The translations under genes and the position numbers were made by a program. The notes below the pieces were generated by a model. The model made no database searches. It was not told the origin of the DNA and worked only from the letters and a program-made list of their open reading frames with translations. A stretch of DNA of 34,389 nt. Origin: an uncultured Bacteroidales bacterium (GTDB lineage Bacteria > Bacteroidota > Bacteroidia > Bacteroidales > Bacteroidaceae). Shown here in pieces: positions 24,724-32,157 of the stretch (the stretch's first letter is position 1; each line of letters opens with the position of its first letter). The stretch is taken from assembly GCA_945833885.1 (NCBI GenBank), contig CAMAFY010000031.1, forward strand, positions 1 to 34,389. The letters run 5' to 3'.

Positions 24724-26937
24724 ATGAAATTCCATCATCAGTTCCGACTTCCGCTATTTGCCGTCCTGGCATTTTCGGCAGGCATCACAGCCACGGCCGA
24801 CAAACGTCCAAAGGATTGCCTCGACGCCACCGCCCGCCACATCCTCACCATGCGCCACTCCGCAACACCGGCAGCGGAGGTCAGGGGCACGGTATGCACC
24901 GACGACGGTCCCGTGCTCCAGGGATTCTTTTCCAATCCGCGGAACATCGTCCCCGCCAAAGCGGCAAACAATGCGGCACACCAGCCCGCCAAGGAGGGCG
25001 ACCTCCCCTTCGCGCTTTACACCTTCCCGCAGGGAGCGCCGGGATTCGCCATACTTTCCGTCGACGACCGTCTGCCTGCCGTCGTGGCATATTCGCTGAC
25101 CGACAAGTTCGCTTCCGACCATGTGCCCGAAGCCATGGCGAAAATCTTCGACACCTACAACGAATTTCTGCAAAGCGGCATGGAACTCCCCGCCCGAACG
25201 TCGGAGGGCACGGACGGAGATGACGGAGAAACGGAGGTGACAGGTGTGGAACCTCTGCTGCAAGACATTGCATACGACCAGAGTACTCCCTACAATCTGC
25301 TCTGCCCCGACTACAACGGCAACCTCTGTGTGACGGGATGCGTGGCGACTGCCATGGCACAAGTGATGAAATACTACCGCTATCCCGAGCGGATGTCGGG
25401 CGACAACATCTCATATACCACAAGCACTCTGGGCCTGAACGTGGAATGGGACTGCGAAAACACCGTCTTCGACTGGGACAATATCCGCGACGCCTACGGG
25501 GCTTATCATGAGGAAGGCGACGCCATCGACAACACCTACACGGACTCACGCTACGTCTTCTCCGACATCGGAACGTCGGAATCGTATCCGCAATACCTTG
25601 AAATCCACAGGTTCATCAACATTTCCAACATAAACCCCTATACCGACCTCACCTTTCTGCTGACCGACGATGCGGGAAACGCCATCTGTCAGGGCGGAAG
25701 CACCTACAACATCAACGAACTCTATCTGTATGCCTTCTACAGCACACTGTACCTTTTCCCGTCGGTACCGGGCTACCTGCCGGACGGTTCCTACCGTCTG
25801 TACCTGGCAACGCGGGACCTCGACGAGAAGGATACGTGGGGAATCGTTCAGATTGCGGAAGATGCCATGACCAACCCCTTCGGTTCCGCCCGGAAAGATT
25901 ACTATCTTGAAGTGACGAAGACCGGCAGCACCTTCACCATTCTCGGAAAGAAGTTCGCCTGTGGCTACAACTATACGGAAGCAAGTGCCGTGGCAAACCT
26001 GATGGCTGCTGCAGGAGCGAGCGTGGAGATGGACTATTCACCCCAATCCAGCGGCGCATCCTCCGCCGGAATAGCGCGCGCAATCCGCCAACACTTTGGA
26101 TACGACCCCGAAATCATCTACGTCAACGACACATACTACACGCCCGAATCGTGGAATGCCGCCATCCAGCACGACCTCAGGCAGGGACACCCCATCCTCT
26201 GTGCCGGCCAATCGGTGGAGAACTACGGACACCTCTTCGTCATGGACGGCTACACAATGGCAGAAGGCGAGGGTGAAGAGGAGGAAGCCACGCCCTATTA
26301 CCATCTCAACTGGGGATGGTCGGGAAACTGTAACGGCTATTTCCTGCTCGACCATTTCCTACCTTCGGAGGGCGGAACTGGCGGTTTTGCGGTGAATTAT
26401 TCCTATTTCCTCAACCTCATTATGGGCATTCATCCCGACGATGGTCAGGAAGACGGTGTGGTGTTCGGCGCGACATCCGTAGAAACCAGTGCGAACGAGG
26501 TGGCGGTGAACGGCTACCTTTACATCAATGCTGTCCGCGTCACGAACTGCTGCACTACGGACTTTACGGGAGACATCAAGGTATATGCCGTCCAGGAGAA
26601 TCAGGAATACCTGATTGGAAATCTGTTATCCAACATCAACCTTCCCTCACGTTACTTCTACGAAAAATTGGGCAACAACATGAAGATCCCCGCAAACATC
26701 CCCTCCGGCAACTACACTATCGAACTCCGCACCGAGGGCATTCAGGGTAAATCTGCGCCGATCCTCTGCCCCACCCGCCCCACCGTTTACATCGAAAACG
26801 GAACCTCCACCGCCATCGACAACGTGGAAACCGGAACAGCCGACGGCGAATCGGCACGCTACGACCTGCACGGCCGCCGCACAAACACCGCTACCGGTGG
26901 ACTGACCATCAGCCGTCAGGGCGTGGAAATGCGGTAA
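24724..26937 (+). CDS. C10-family (streptopain/interpain-like) cysteine protease with an inserted domain
   Basis: The start at 24724 (MKFHHQFRLPLF) gives a signal peptide and 737 residues. A Spi-type prodomain lies near residues 40-130 (FALYTFPQGAPGFAILSVDD). The catalytic Cys206 is in TGCVATAMAQVMKYY and the catalytic His503 in NYGHLFVMDGY, followed by YYHLNWGWSGNCNGYFLL. The Cys-His gap of 297 residues is about twice that of streptopain. The excess maps to residues 265-415, where an Ig-like or all-beta segment (LTFLLTDDAGNAI, LPDGSYRLYLATRD) sits between the FDWDN and ASAVANLMAAAG motifs. A C-terminal beta domain follows, ending YDLHGRRT, reminiscent of type IX sorting tails. Such enzymes are secreted and degrade host proteins. 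The upstream frame to 24529 lacks a signal and was not used. Confidence 0.93.
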   Translation: MKFHHQFRLPLFAVLAFSAGITATADKRPKDCLDATARHILTMRHSATPAAEVRGTVCTDDGPVLQGFFSNPRNIVPAKAANNAAHQPAKEGDLPFALYTFPQGAPGFAILSVDDRLPAVVAYSLTDKFASDHVPEAMAKIFDTYNEFLQSGMELPARTSEGTDGDDGETEVTGVEPLLQDIAYDQSTPYNLLCPDYNGNLCVTGCVATAMAQVMKYYRYPERMSGDNISYTTSTLGLNVEWDCENTVFDWDNIRDAYGAYHEEGDAIDNTYTDSRYVFSDIGTSESYPQYLEIHRFINISNINPYTDLTFLLTDDAGNAICQGGSTYNINELYLYAFYSTLYLFPSVPGYLPDGSYRLYLATRDLDEKDTWGIVQIAEDAMTNPFGSARKDYYLEVTKTGSTFTILGKKFACGYNYTEASAVANLMAAAGASVEMDYSPQSSGASSAGIARAIRQHFGYDPEIIYVNDTYYTPESWNAAIQHDLRQGHPILCAGQSVENYGHLFVMDGYTMAEGEGEEEEATPYYHLNWGWSGNCNGYFLLDHFLPSEGGTGGFAVNYSYFLNLIMGIHPDDGQEDGVVFGATSVETSANEVAVNGYLYINAVRVTNCCTTDFTGDIKVYAVQENQEYLIGNLLSNINLPSRYFYEKLGNNMKIPANIPSGNYTIELRTEGIQGKSAPILCPTRPTVYIENGTSTAIDNVETGTADGESARYDLHGRRTNTATGGLTISRQGVEMR

Positions 26938-27066
26938 ACGCGGGGAGAATCAGCGGAATCGCCATCATCATCCGGCAAGATTTAATTTGAAGGACCTGCC
27001 GGAGATTCCCGCTACCACGCCGGCATTTCCCGAGCGACACAGCCCTACCTGACGGCAAGGACGCAG

Positions 27067-27106
27067 AAAAAGCCGCGCCTATCCTCAAACGGGGGATGGG
27101 CGCGGC
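27067..27106 (-). terminator. Terminator hairpin for the folB unit
   Basis: GCCGCGCCTATCC (27072-27084) pairs with GGATGGGCGCGGC (27094-27106) with one T-G pairing and a 9-nt loop. On the minus strand it is followed by TTTTTCTG, the layout of a Rho-independent terminator. It lies about 240 nt past the folB stop. It may also protect against readthrough from the C10 gene. Confidence 0.75.
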
Positions 27107-27128
27107 ACTGTGTTTCCAGATTCCGCAA

Positions 27129-27229
27129 ACCGATGTCGGGAAACCGTAAGACGGCTTGGGGGAGTTTGTATGCCAACGTGGCGGTGCTCCCAAAGCATTT
27201 GTTTGACGATTCCAGAACCGATGTCGGGA
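27129..27229. repeat. Distant direct repeat with 88-bp (4 x 22) spacing
   Basis: ACCGATGTCGGGA occurs at 27129-27141 and 27217-27229, 88 nt apart, each preceded by a TTCCAGA-containing sequence. CGGAACAT also occurs twice about 21 nt apart near 27253-27281. The intermediate units are too diverged to be certain. The spacer 26938-27348 has no supported gene. Confidence 0.45.
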
Positions 27230-27348
27230 GGACAGAGGCTGACGGAAGATGGGGATTTCCGCGGAACATGGCATTTCACACACGGAACATACTATGCCTA
27301 CAAGAAAAAGGATGACGACAGGAATTACCCTTGTCCTCATCCTTTTTC

Positions 27349-27759
27349 TCACCTTTCGGCACGCAGGGAGACGCTACATCCGTCGCACTCGATGCCGGGA
27401 ATGGGCGGGGCATCCTTGCGGACGCTGACGCTGACTGCGGAAACAACGGGGAAGGCCTCCAGAAGGCTTTGCAGCAAACGGCCGCAAAGATGCTCCAAAA
27501 GTTGGCAAGGCTGCTGCATTTCGCGGCGGACGACCTCGTAGACTTCAGCATAATTGACGGTGGCATCAAGGCAATCCGCGGCAATGGCGGCATAAATCCG
27601 GTCGGCAGGCGCCTCCAAGGCGATGTTTACGCAATAGTCACCACCGACAACACGCTCCTGCGGCAACACACCATGGCGGGCATTGAAGCGCAGATTTTCG
27701 AGACGGATGACGGCTTTCCCGAGGTTTCCGGCGGCAGGCACGGCAGCATTATTCTTCAT
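27349..27759 (-). CDS. folB: Dihydroneopterin aldolase
   Basis: A 136-residue protein with the FolB pattern: VIRLENLRFNARHGVLPQERVVGGDYCVN carries the conserved HGV and Glu, VNYAEVYEVV holds the active-site Tyr region, and LLEHLCGRLL and VSVRKDAPPIPGI hold the catalytic Lys. It cleaves dihydroneopterin to hydroxymethyl-dihydropterin in folate synthesis. About 15 N-terminal residues precede the family start. The gene overlaps the upstream ribonucleotide-reductase-like gene by 11 nt, so the two are co-translated. Its product pathway supplies folate, the one-carbon carrier used by the nearby PurN. Confidence 0.93.
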   Translation of the reverse strand: MKNNAAVPAAGNLGKAVIRLENLRFNARHGVLPQERVVGGDYCVNIALEAPADRIYAAIAADCLDATVNYAEVYEVVRREMQQPCQLLEHLCGRLLQSLLEAFPVVSAVSVSVRKDAPPIPGIECDGCSVSLRAER

Positions 27760-28483
27760 TGTCAGGGTCGATGGTATATTTCTTCAAGGCTCTCACCACG
27801 CCAGACTTCCACGTGTTGATGGTTTCTGTTTCAAGTTCGAGCGATTCTATCAGACGGATGACATTCTCAATCGGCATGCGGTAGCGGAGGACACCGGAAA
27901 TGAGTTTGGCATAGTTCCAATATTCGGGATTGAACTTTTCGGAAAGCCCCTCGATTGTGGTCTTGTATCCCCTGCGGTTCGCGAACTGGAAGTCGTAGCG
28001 TTTTCCGCCATCGGCGCCGTAACGCTTGATGATGTGGCCGGAATTGCAGAGTTTCGGCAGGGCAATGCCGTCCTCGTCGTCGAGGATTCCGGTAAAAATC
28101 TCATAGGGTCTGCCGTCGAGGAGTCCAACGAAGGCCACCCATTTTTCCTTTTTGTTCTGAAATCTCCAAACGTCGCACTCGAGGATTTCGGGCCGGCGCT
28201 CCATGATTTCCGTGCTGTGCGTCAGCGCCATTTCGGTAAGGAAGGCCACCATTTCGCGGCAATCCTCGTCAAGATGTTCCGGACATCTGAAGCATCCGCT
28301 CTCGACATCCACGAAGTGCTGGCTGAGAAGTGTGGCATATTCCTCGGCAGAGTGTCTGCCAAGGCGCCGCGCCATTTCGGAGGCAAGGTTCTGAAGTTCG
28401 TTGTTACTGATATTCATCGTCGGTTTCTGGTTGCGGAGATTTTCGGCGGGACTAAAATCCATCACCGGGGGATGGTGATCCAT
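27749..28483 (-). CDS. Stand-alone protein resembling the C-terminal part of class II ribonucleotide reductase
   Basis: A protein of about 244 residues from the ATG at 28483, preceded by AAGG at a good distance; a GTG at 28492 or the ATG at 28417 are alternatives. The middle and end resemble the C-terminal region of adenosylcobalamin-dependent reductases (NrdJ), from memory: RRPEILECDVWRFQNKKEKW, GLLDGRPYEIFTG, YDFQFANRRGYKTTIEGLS, YWNYAKLISGVLRYRMPIEN and NTWKSGVVRALKKY. The barrel with radical and active-site cysteines is missing, so it cannot be a reductase alone. A CFRCPEHLDEDC segment near the N-terminus could bind metal. It sits between a gene of unknown function and folB, overlapping folB by 11 nt. 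It could be a regulator or accessory subunit; the function is unknown. Confidence 0.65.
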   Translation of the reverse strand: MDHHPPVMDFSPAENLRNQKPTMNISNNELQNLASEMARRLGRHSAEEYATLLSQHFVDVESGCFRCPEHLDEDCREMVAFLTEMALTHSTEIMERRPEILECDVWRFQNKKEKWVAFVGLLDGRPYEIFTGILDDEDGIALPKLCNSGHIIKRYGADGGKRYDFQFANRRGYKTTIEGLSEKFNPEYWNYAKLISGVLRYRMPIENVIRLIESLELETETINTWKSGVVRALKKYTIDPDNEE

Positions 28484-28511
28484 AGCACCCACCTTTATGG
28501 GTTACCTTACG

Positions 28512-28955
28512 TCACTCGTTCATCAGTTTTTTCAGGAAATCCGCCAGTTCCTCGTCAAGACCTGCCATAAGTTCCCCGGAAATCATGATGTTTTCATCGT
28601 CGACGAGGTAGATGTCGTCCACCACCTCACCGTCAGAATCCACAAGGACGAAACTGAAAGGCCGCAGGACATTCATGGAATCAACGACGTTTCTGTTGTC
28701 GTTGATGATGTGTTGCAGCGTTCCTTTCGCGCTTTCGTAGAATTTTGTCAGGTCTTCGCGGTCCTTCCATTCGACAACGTGGCACGAAGCGAGGTGGTTC
28801 CCGTCGTCGTCATGGATGTCTAACGCCCCATTCTCCACATTTATTTTAACGTAAAGGTCGGTTAGCAGCGCCTCGCCCGGGTGTTGCGAGAGTTTTTCAG
28901 CGCTCTGCCGTATGGCACCCTCAATGGCCTTTACCGAATTCAGTGACAGTTTCAT
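28512..28955 (-). CDS. Conserved hypothetical protein, 147 residues
   Basis: A soluble, acidic protein without signal peptide or membrane helix. It has an N-terminal helix (LNSVKAIEGAIRQSAEKL), then alternating strands (LYVKINVENGALDIHDDDGN, FSFVLVDSDGEVVDDIYLVDD), and a C-terminal helix (LDEELADFLKKLMNE). I do not recognise a family. It is the first gene of the unit ending in folB, starts about 50 nt after a strong promoter, and is 28 nt from the next gene. It may function with the reductase-like protein downstream, but only co-transcription supports that. Confidence 0.8.
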   Translation of the reverse strand: MKLSLNSVKAIEGAIRQSAEKLSQHPGEALLTDLYVKINVENGALDIHDDDGNHLASCHVVEWKDREDLTKFYESAKGTLQHIINDNRNVVDSMNVLRPFSFVLVDSDGEVVDDIYLVDDENIMISGELMAGLDEELADFLKKLMNE

Positions 28956-29014
28956 AAACGATAATATGTAAAAAGGAGCAATGATGCTCGTATTGTTTTA
29001 TGCGGTTCAGCGGG

Positions 29015-29046
29015 CAAAATTACGTTTTCAGTGGCGAAAATCCAAA
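29015..29046 (-). promoter_or_regulatory. Promoter for the hypothetical/RNR-like/folB unit
   Basis: On the minus strand TTTG (29043-29046), exactly 20 nt, then TAATTTTG (29015-29022). Transcription would start near 29008, about 50 nt before the start codon at 28955. It is back to back with the plus-strand promoter at 29052. Confidence 0.75.
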
Positions 29047-29051
29047 TAATA

Positions 29052-29083
29052 TTTGCAGTTTTTTTGATTATCCGTTATCTTTG
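29052..29083 (+). promoter_or_regulatory. Promoter for the beta-hexosaminidase gene
   Basis: TTTG (29052-29055), exactly 20 nt, then TATCTTTG (29076-29083). The leader to the ATG at 29286 would be about 195 nt. The -33 boxes of this and the divergent promoter are only 5 nt apart. Confidence 0.75.
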
Positions 29084-29285
29084 CGCTCAAATATGGCGGG
29101 TTCCACGCTAACGGCTTTCAAAAAAAATGCTATGAAAACACGGTATTCCGTTGGCGTACATCCCACATCCGTTGCCACATTCTTACGGCAAACGGCGGGC
29201 CGGCGGATGATGTCCGGTAGCCATTCTTCCCATGATTTTATGTTCAAACGGCTTTGTCCCGAAGCCCTCAACCCCATCTTTTACC

Positions 29286-31268
29286 ATGAGAAAACTTTTT
29301 TTCATCGCGTTTTTTGCTGCCACCAATGCGTTCGGCCAGCAGTTATTGCCTCTACCACAACAGGTCAAGACGGAGCGCGGCACCGTGGAATACACACCGG
29401 CTGCCGTGGCTCTCGACGCAAACATGGCTGAAGCCGTGCGCCGTGGCGACTATCCGCAGTCCGCAGAGGCGTACACCCTGCGGATAACTGCCGACGGTGT
29501 GCAGGTGGAGGCCGCCACAAGCCTCGGACGCCTCCGCGCCAGCCAGACGCTTGAGCAACTTTCCGACGCCAAAGGCCGCGTGCCCTACTGCACCATCGAC
29601 GATGCTCCCGCCTATTCCTGGCGCGGTGCCATGCTCGATGTCAGCCGTCACTTCTTCCCATTGTCGTTTGTCAAGAAGCAGATTGACGTGCTTTCCTACT
29701 ACAAGGTCAACCGTCTGCACCTGCATCTGACCGACGCCGCAGGATGGCGCATGGAAATCAAGCGCTATCCCCGCCTGACATCCTTTGCCGCCTTCCGCCC
29801 CTTCGACTCCTGGAAGACGTGGTGGAACGGCCGCGAGGACCATGGTGGCATCAACGATCCGCTGCGCCGAAAATACATGAACGAGGATGAACCCGGGGCC
29901 TGCGGCGGATATTACACCCAACAGGAACTGCGCGAACTGGTAGAATATGCCGCAGAACGGGGCATCACCATCATACCCGAGATTGAAATGCCCGCGCACA
30001 GCGAGGAGGTCCTGACGGCATATCCCGAACTCAGTTGCACGCACGAGCCGTACAAGCAGGCCGACTTCTGCCCCGGAAGCGTCGCCACTTACGACTTCCT
30101 TGAACACGTGCTGGAAGAGGTGATGGACGTATTTCCTTCGTACTATATCCACGTCGGTGGCGACGAAGCCGCCAAGGCCAGTTGGGGAACATGCCCACGT
30201 TGCCAGCAGAAAATGCAGGAACTCGGCACGGACAACCTGCACAAACTCCAGTCGCACCTCATCGCCCACATGGGACGATTCCTGGAAAAACACGGACGCC
30301 AACTCATAGGTTGGGACGAAATCATCGATGAAAACCTCTCGAAAAACACGACCGTCATGGTATGGCGCAACGCGGATTTCGCCGCAGATGCCGTACGCAA
30401 CGGCTACGATGTCATACTTAGCCCCGGAAGTCATTGCTATCTCGACGGATATCAGGACGCTCCGAACAAACAACCTGAGGCAATGGGCGGCTTTACCACG
30501 CTGGAAAAAGTCTACGGCTTTGAACCTGGTGGCAATCTTTCCCCCGCCGAGCGCCAGAAACACGTGAAAGGCGTACAGGGAAACCTGTGGACGGAGTACG
30601 TTCCTACGGAAGAACACGTGGAATATATGCTGTATCCGCGCATCCTTGCCCTTGCAGAAATCGGATGGAACGGCACTTCGACCAAGGATTATCCGGCTTT
30701 CCGCAAGCGTGCCGCCGCAGAAGTGGAGCGTTTGCGCGCCAACGGCGTCAATGCCTTTGACCTTTCGACCGAAATCGGCAACCGTCGCGAGACACTTTCG
30801 CCCATCAAGCACCTCGCAAGAGGGTGCAAAGTGACCTACGCCGCCGAGGCTCCGTACAACACCACCGCCTATGCCGCCGCAGGGGACGTCAGTATGACCG
30901 ACGGACTGCGCGGAGGCTGGAACTACGGCGACGGACGTTGGCAGGGATTCATCGGAGGTAAGGAGGCGCGGTTCGACGCCACCGTCGACCTGGGCACCGT
31001 GAAAACCATCAAGATGGTCCAGACTGACTTCATGCAAATGTGCGGTCCCGAGATCTTCTATCCGCAGGATTACATCGTCAGCGTCTCCAATGACGGCGTA
31101 AACTTCAAGGAACTCGGACGGATGCACCGCGATTCCGAACGTACAGACGTGCCCGACGTCACCACTTTCAGCGTGAAGCAGAAGGCACGGGCCCGCTATA
31201 TCCGCGTACAGGCCACACCCTCGACCTTCGGAGGATGGCTCTTTGCCGACGAAATTGTGGTAAAATAA
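29286..31268 (+). CDS. Beta-N-acetylhexosaminidase, glycoside hydrolase family 20
   Basis: The start at 29286 (MRKLFFIAFFAATNAFGQ) gives a signal peptide and 660 residues. The GH20b-like domain (residues 20-130) is followed by the catalytic barrel beginning SWRGAMLDVSRHFFPLSFVK and VNRLHLHLTDAAGWR, with the Asp293-Glu294 pair in HVGGDEA (Glu is the acid/base) and LIGWDEI. The C-terminal ~130 residues look like a discoidin (F5/8 type C) sugar-binding domain (ARFDATVDLGTVKTIK, YIVSVSNDGVNFKELG, ARYIRVQATPSTFGGW). It removes terminal GlcNAc or GalNAc from glycans such as host mucins, in the periplasm or outside. The upstream in-frame ATG at 29232 lacks a signal peptide. The gene is alone, with its own promoter. 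Confidence 0.96.
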   Translation: MRKLFFIAFFAATNAFGQQLLPLPQQVKTERGTVEYTPAAVALDANMAEAVRRGDYPQSAEAYTLRITADGVQVEAATSLGRLRASQTLEQLSDAKGRVPYCTIDDAPAYSWRGAMLDVSRHFFPLSFVKKQIDVLSYYKVNRLHLHLTDAAGWRMEIKRYPRLTSFAAFRPFDSWKTWWNGREDHGGINDPLRRKYMNEDEPGACGGYYTQQELRELVEYAAERGITIIPEIEMPAHSEEVLTAYPELSCTHEPYKQADFCPGSVATYDFLEHVLEEVMDVFPSYYIHVGGDEAAKASWGTCPRCQQKMQELGTDNLHKLQSHLIAHMGRFLEKHGRQLIGWDEIIDENLSKNTTVMVWRNADFAADAVRNGYDVILSPGSHCYLDGYQDAPNKQPEAMGGFTTLEKVYGFEPGGNLSPAERQKHVKGVQGNLWTEYVPTEEHVEYMLYPRILALAEIGWNGTSTKDYPAFRKRAAAEVERLRANGVNAFDLSTEIGNRRETLSPIKHLARGCKVTYAAEAPYNTTAYAAAGDVSMTDGLRGGWNYGDGRWQGFIGGKEARFDATVDLGTVKTIKMVQTDFMQMCGPEIFYPQDYIVSVSNDGVNFKELGRMHRDSERTDVPDVTTFSVKQKARARYIRVQATPSTFGGWLFADEIVVK

Positions 31269-31377
31269 CAATCCCCCTATTTTGGCACAATTCGAGATAG
31301 TCGGAGCGAACTCGGATTGGGTTACCACCTTCGTTCCTATGCTCGTATAGCCAAAACAAGCTTGGCTTCGCCTTGTT

Positions 31378-31684
31378 CTGTCACGAATCGGGATAGTCTA
31401 AGTAAACTTAGTCTCTCGCTGCCCCAGGACTTGGGCTCTGCTCTCGCTTAACGAAACGTTGATTTTGCCACCTTCGTTTCATACGCTCGGCATAGTCCAA
31501 ACAAGTTTGGCCTCTGCTCTCGCTTAACGAAACGTTGATTTTGCCACCTTCGTTTCATACGCTCGGCATAGTCCAAACAAGTTTGGCCTCTGCTCTCGCT
31601 TAACGAAACGTTCGCCTTGTTCTGCAGAGTCGTGACAGAGCAGGTCGAAGCCAAGTATACTTAGACTATCCCGAGTTGCGACAG
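31378..31684. repeat. Large imperfect inverted repeat enclosing 76-bp tandem repeats
   Basis: A 34-nt arm at 31378-31411 is the near-complement of 31651-31684; both contain CGGGATAGTCTAAGTA. Inside, a 76-bp unit starting CTCTGCTCTCGCTTAACG is repeated at 31436 and 31512 with a third partial copy at 31588-31612. A degenerate relative lies at 31326-31375. Units include small palindromes such as CCAAACAAGTTTGG. Open frames here (for example 31448-31654 on the minus strand) only reflect the repeat. The block sits at the boundary between the GC-richer genes and the AT-rich restriction-modification island. Confidence 0.88.
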
Positions 31685-31750
31685 AGGAGGTCTTATCAAA
31701 GTAATATATAGGGATGCTCGTAAATTAGTCAAAATAAATCTAACGAATTG

Positions 31751-31782
31751 ATTGCCAGCGTCATATAATTTTTGTACCTTTG
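31751..31782 (+). promoter_or_regulatory. Promoter of the restriction-modification island
   Basis: ATTG (31751-31754), exactly 20 nt, then TACCTTTG (31775-31782) fit the -33/-7 pattern with one -33 mismatch. Transcription would start near 31789 and give a leader of about 370 nt before the nuclease gene. Confidence 0.65.
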
Positions 31783-31799
31783 CATAAAACAACAAAAAA

Positions 31800-31835
31800 T
31801 CCCCCAAACTGCTTTGGAAGGCCTGTTTTGGGGGA
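31800..31835 (+). other. Leader hairpin after the island promoter
   Basis: TCCCCCAAA (31800-31808) pairs with TTTGGGGGA (31827-31835), a 9-bp GC-rich stem starting about 11 nt after the expected transcription start. A second perfect hairpin, CCTGAGCAAC/GTTGCTCAGG with loop TTTTT, is at 31925-31949. Neither has a following T run on the plus strand, so simple termination is not evident; control of the downstream genes is possible. Confidence 0.5.
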
Positions 31836-31900
31836 AACGAAAAATAATCGTCATGTCATATCAGCGTTTTGCTTGATTTGTTTTGCACACACTAAGATAG

Positions 31901-32113
31901 GTGAAATTTCTGACATGGCAAAATCCTGAGCAACTTTTTGTTGCTCAGGTACTTAAAAAACAAATTTATAATAGGGTTGCGGAATTAAGGTTAAAGAGGG
32001 AGTATGGCGAGCTACATGGCAGATTTCACTTACAATTTGAACTCGAAAACAACCCAAAAGATGGCAAAATATCACCCTCAATTAACAATGCTTTTGACGG
32101 TGGGGATTTATAG
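31901..32113 (+). CDS. Possible small protein, 70 residues, GTG start
   Basis: This open frame starts at GTG (KFLTWQNPEQLFVAQVLKK) and reaches a stop that lies inside a copy of the GGTGGnTTC element. The central part is helix-like and basic (QVLKKQIYNRVAELRLKREY). Its first third is encoded by the perfect hairpin at 31925-31949. It lies between the island promoter and the nuclease, where some systems encode a controller protein, but no helix-turn-helix is seen. It may be non-coding leader or a remnant. Confidence 0.3.
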   Translation: MKFLTWQNPEQLFVAQVLKKQIYNRVAELRLKREYGELHGRFHLQFELENNPKDGKISPSINNAFDGGDL

Positions 32114-32121
32114 AACCCACC
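32106..32121. repeat. Copy of the GGTGGnTTCyATrAAT element before the nuclease gene
   Basis: ATTTATAGAACCCACC is identical over 16 nt to 2530-2545 and lies 36 nt before the ATG at 32158. The exact match in an AT-rich, probably acquired segment shows the element is not limited to the GC-rich part. Confidence 0.55.
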
Positions 32122-32157
32122 CTAATTTAAATAACCCTGTAAATTAAACAAAATAAG

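Noticed and set aside
28483..28499. GGTGGGTGCTATGGAT as another copy of the dispersed element (minus strand)
   Set aside because: It differs at key positions and overlaps the probable ribosome-binding site and start codon of the RNR-like gene, which explains the sequence.
29352..31328. 658-residue minus-strand open frame
   Set aside because: Antisense to the GH20 gene, which has the catalytic Asp-Glu pair and signal peptide.
31448..31654. 68-residue minus-strand open frame
   Set aside because: It is the translation of the 76-bp tandem repeat and repeats itself internally.
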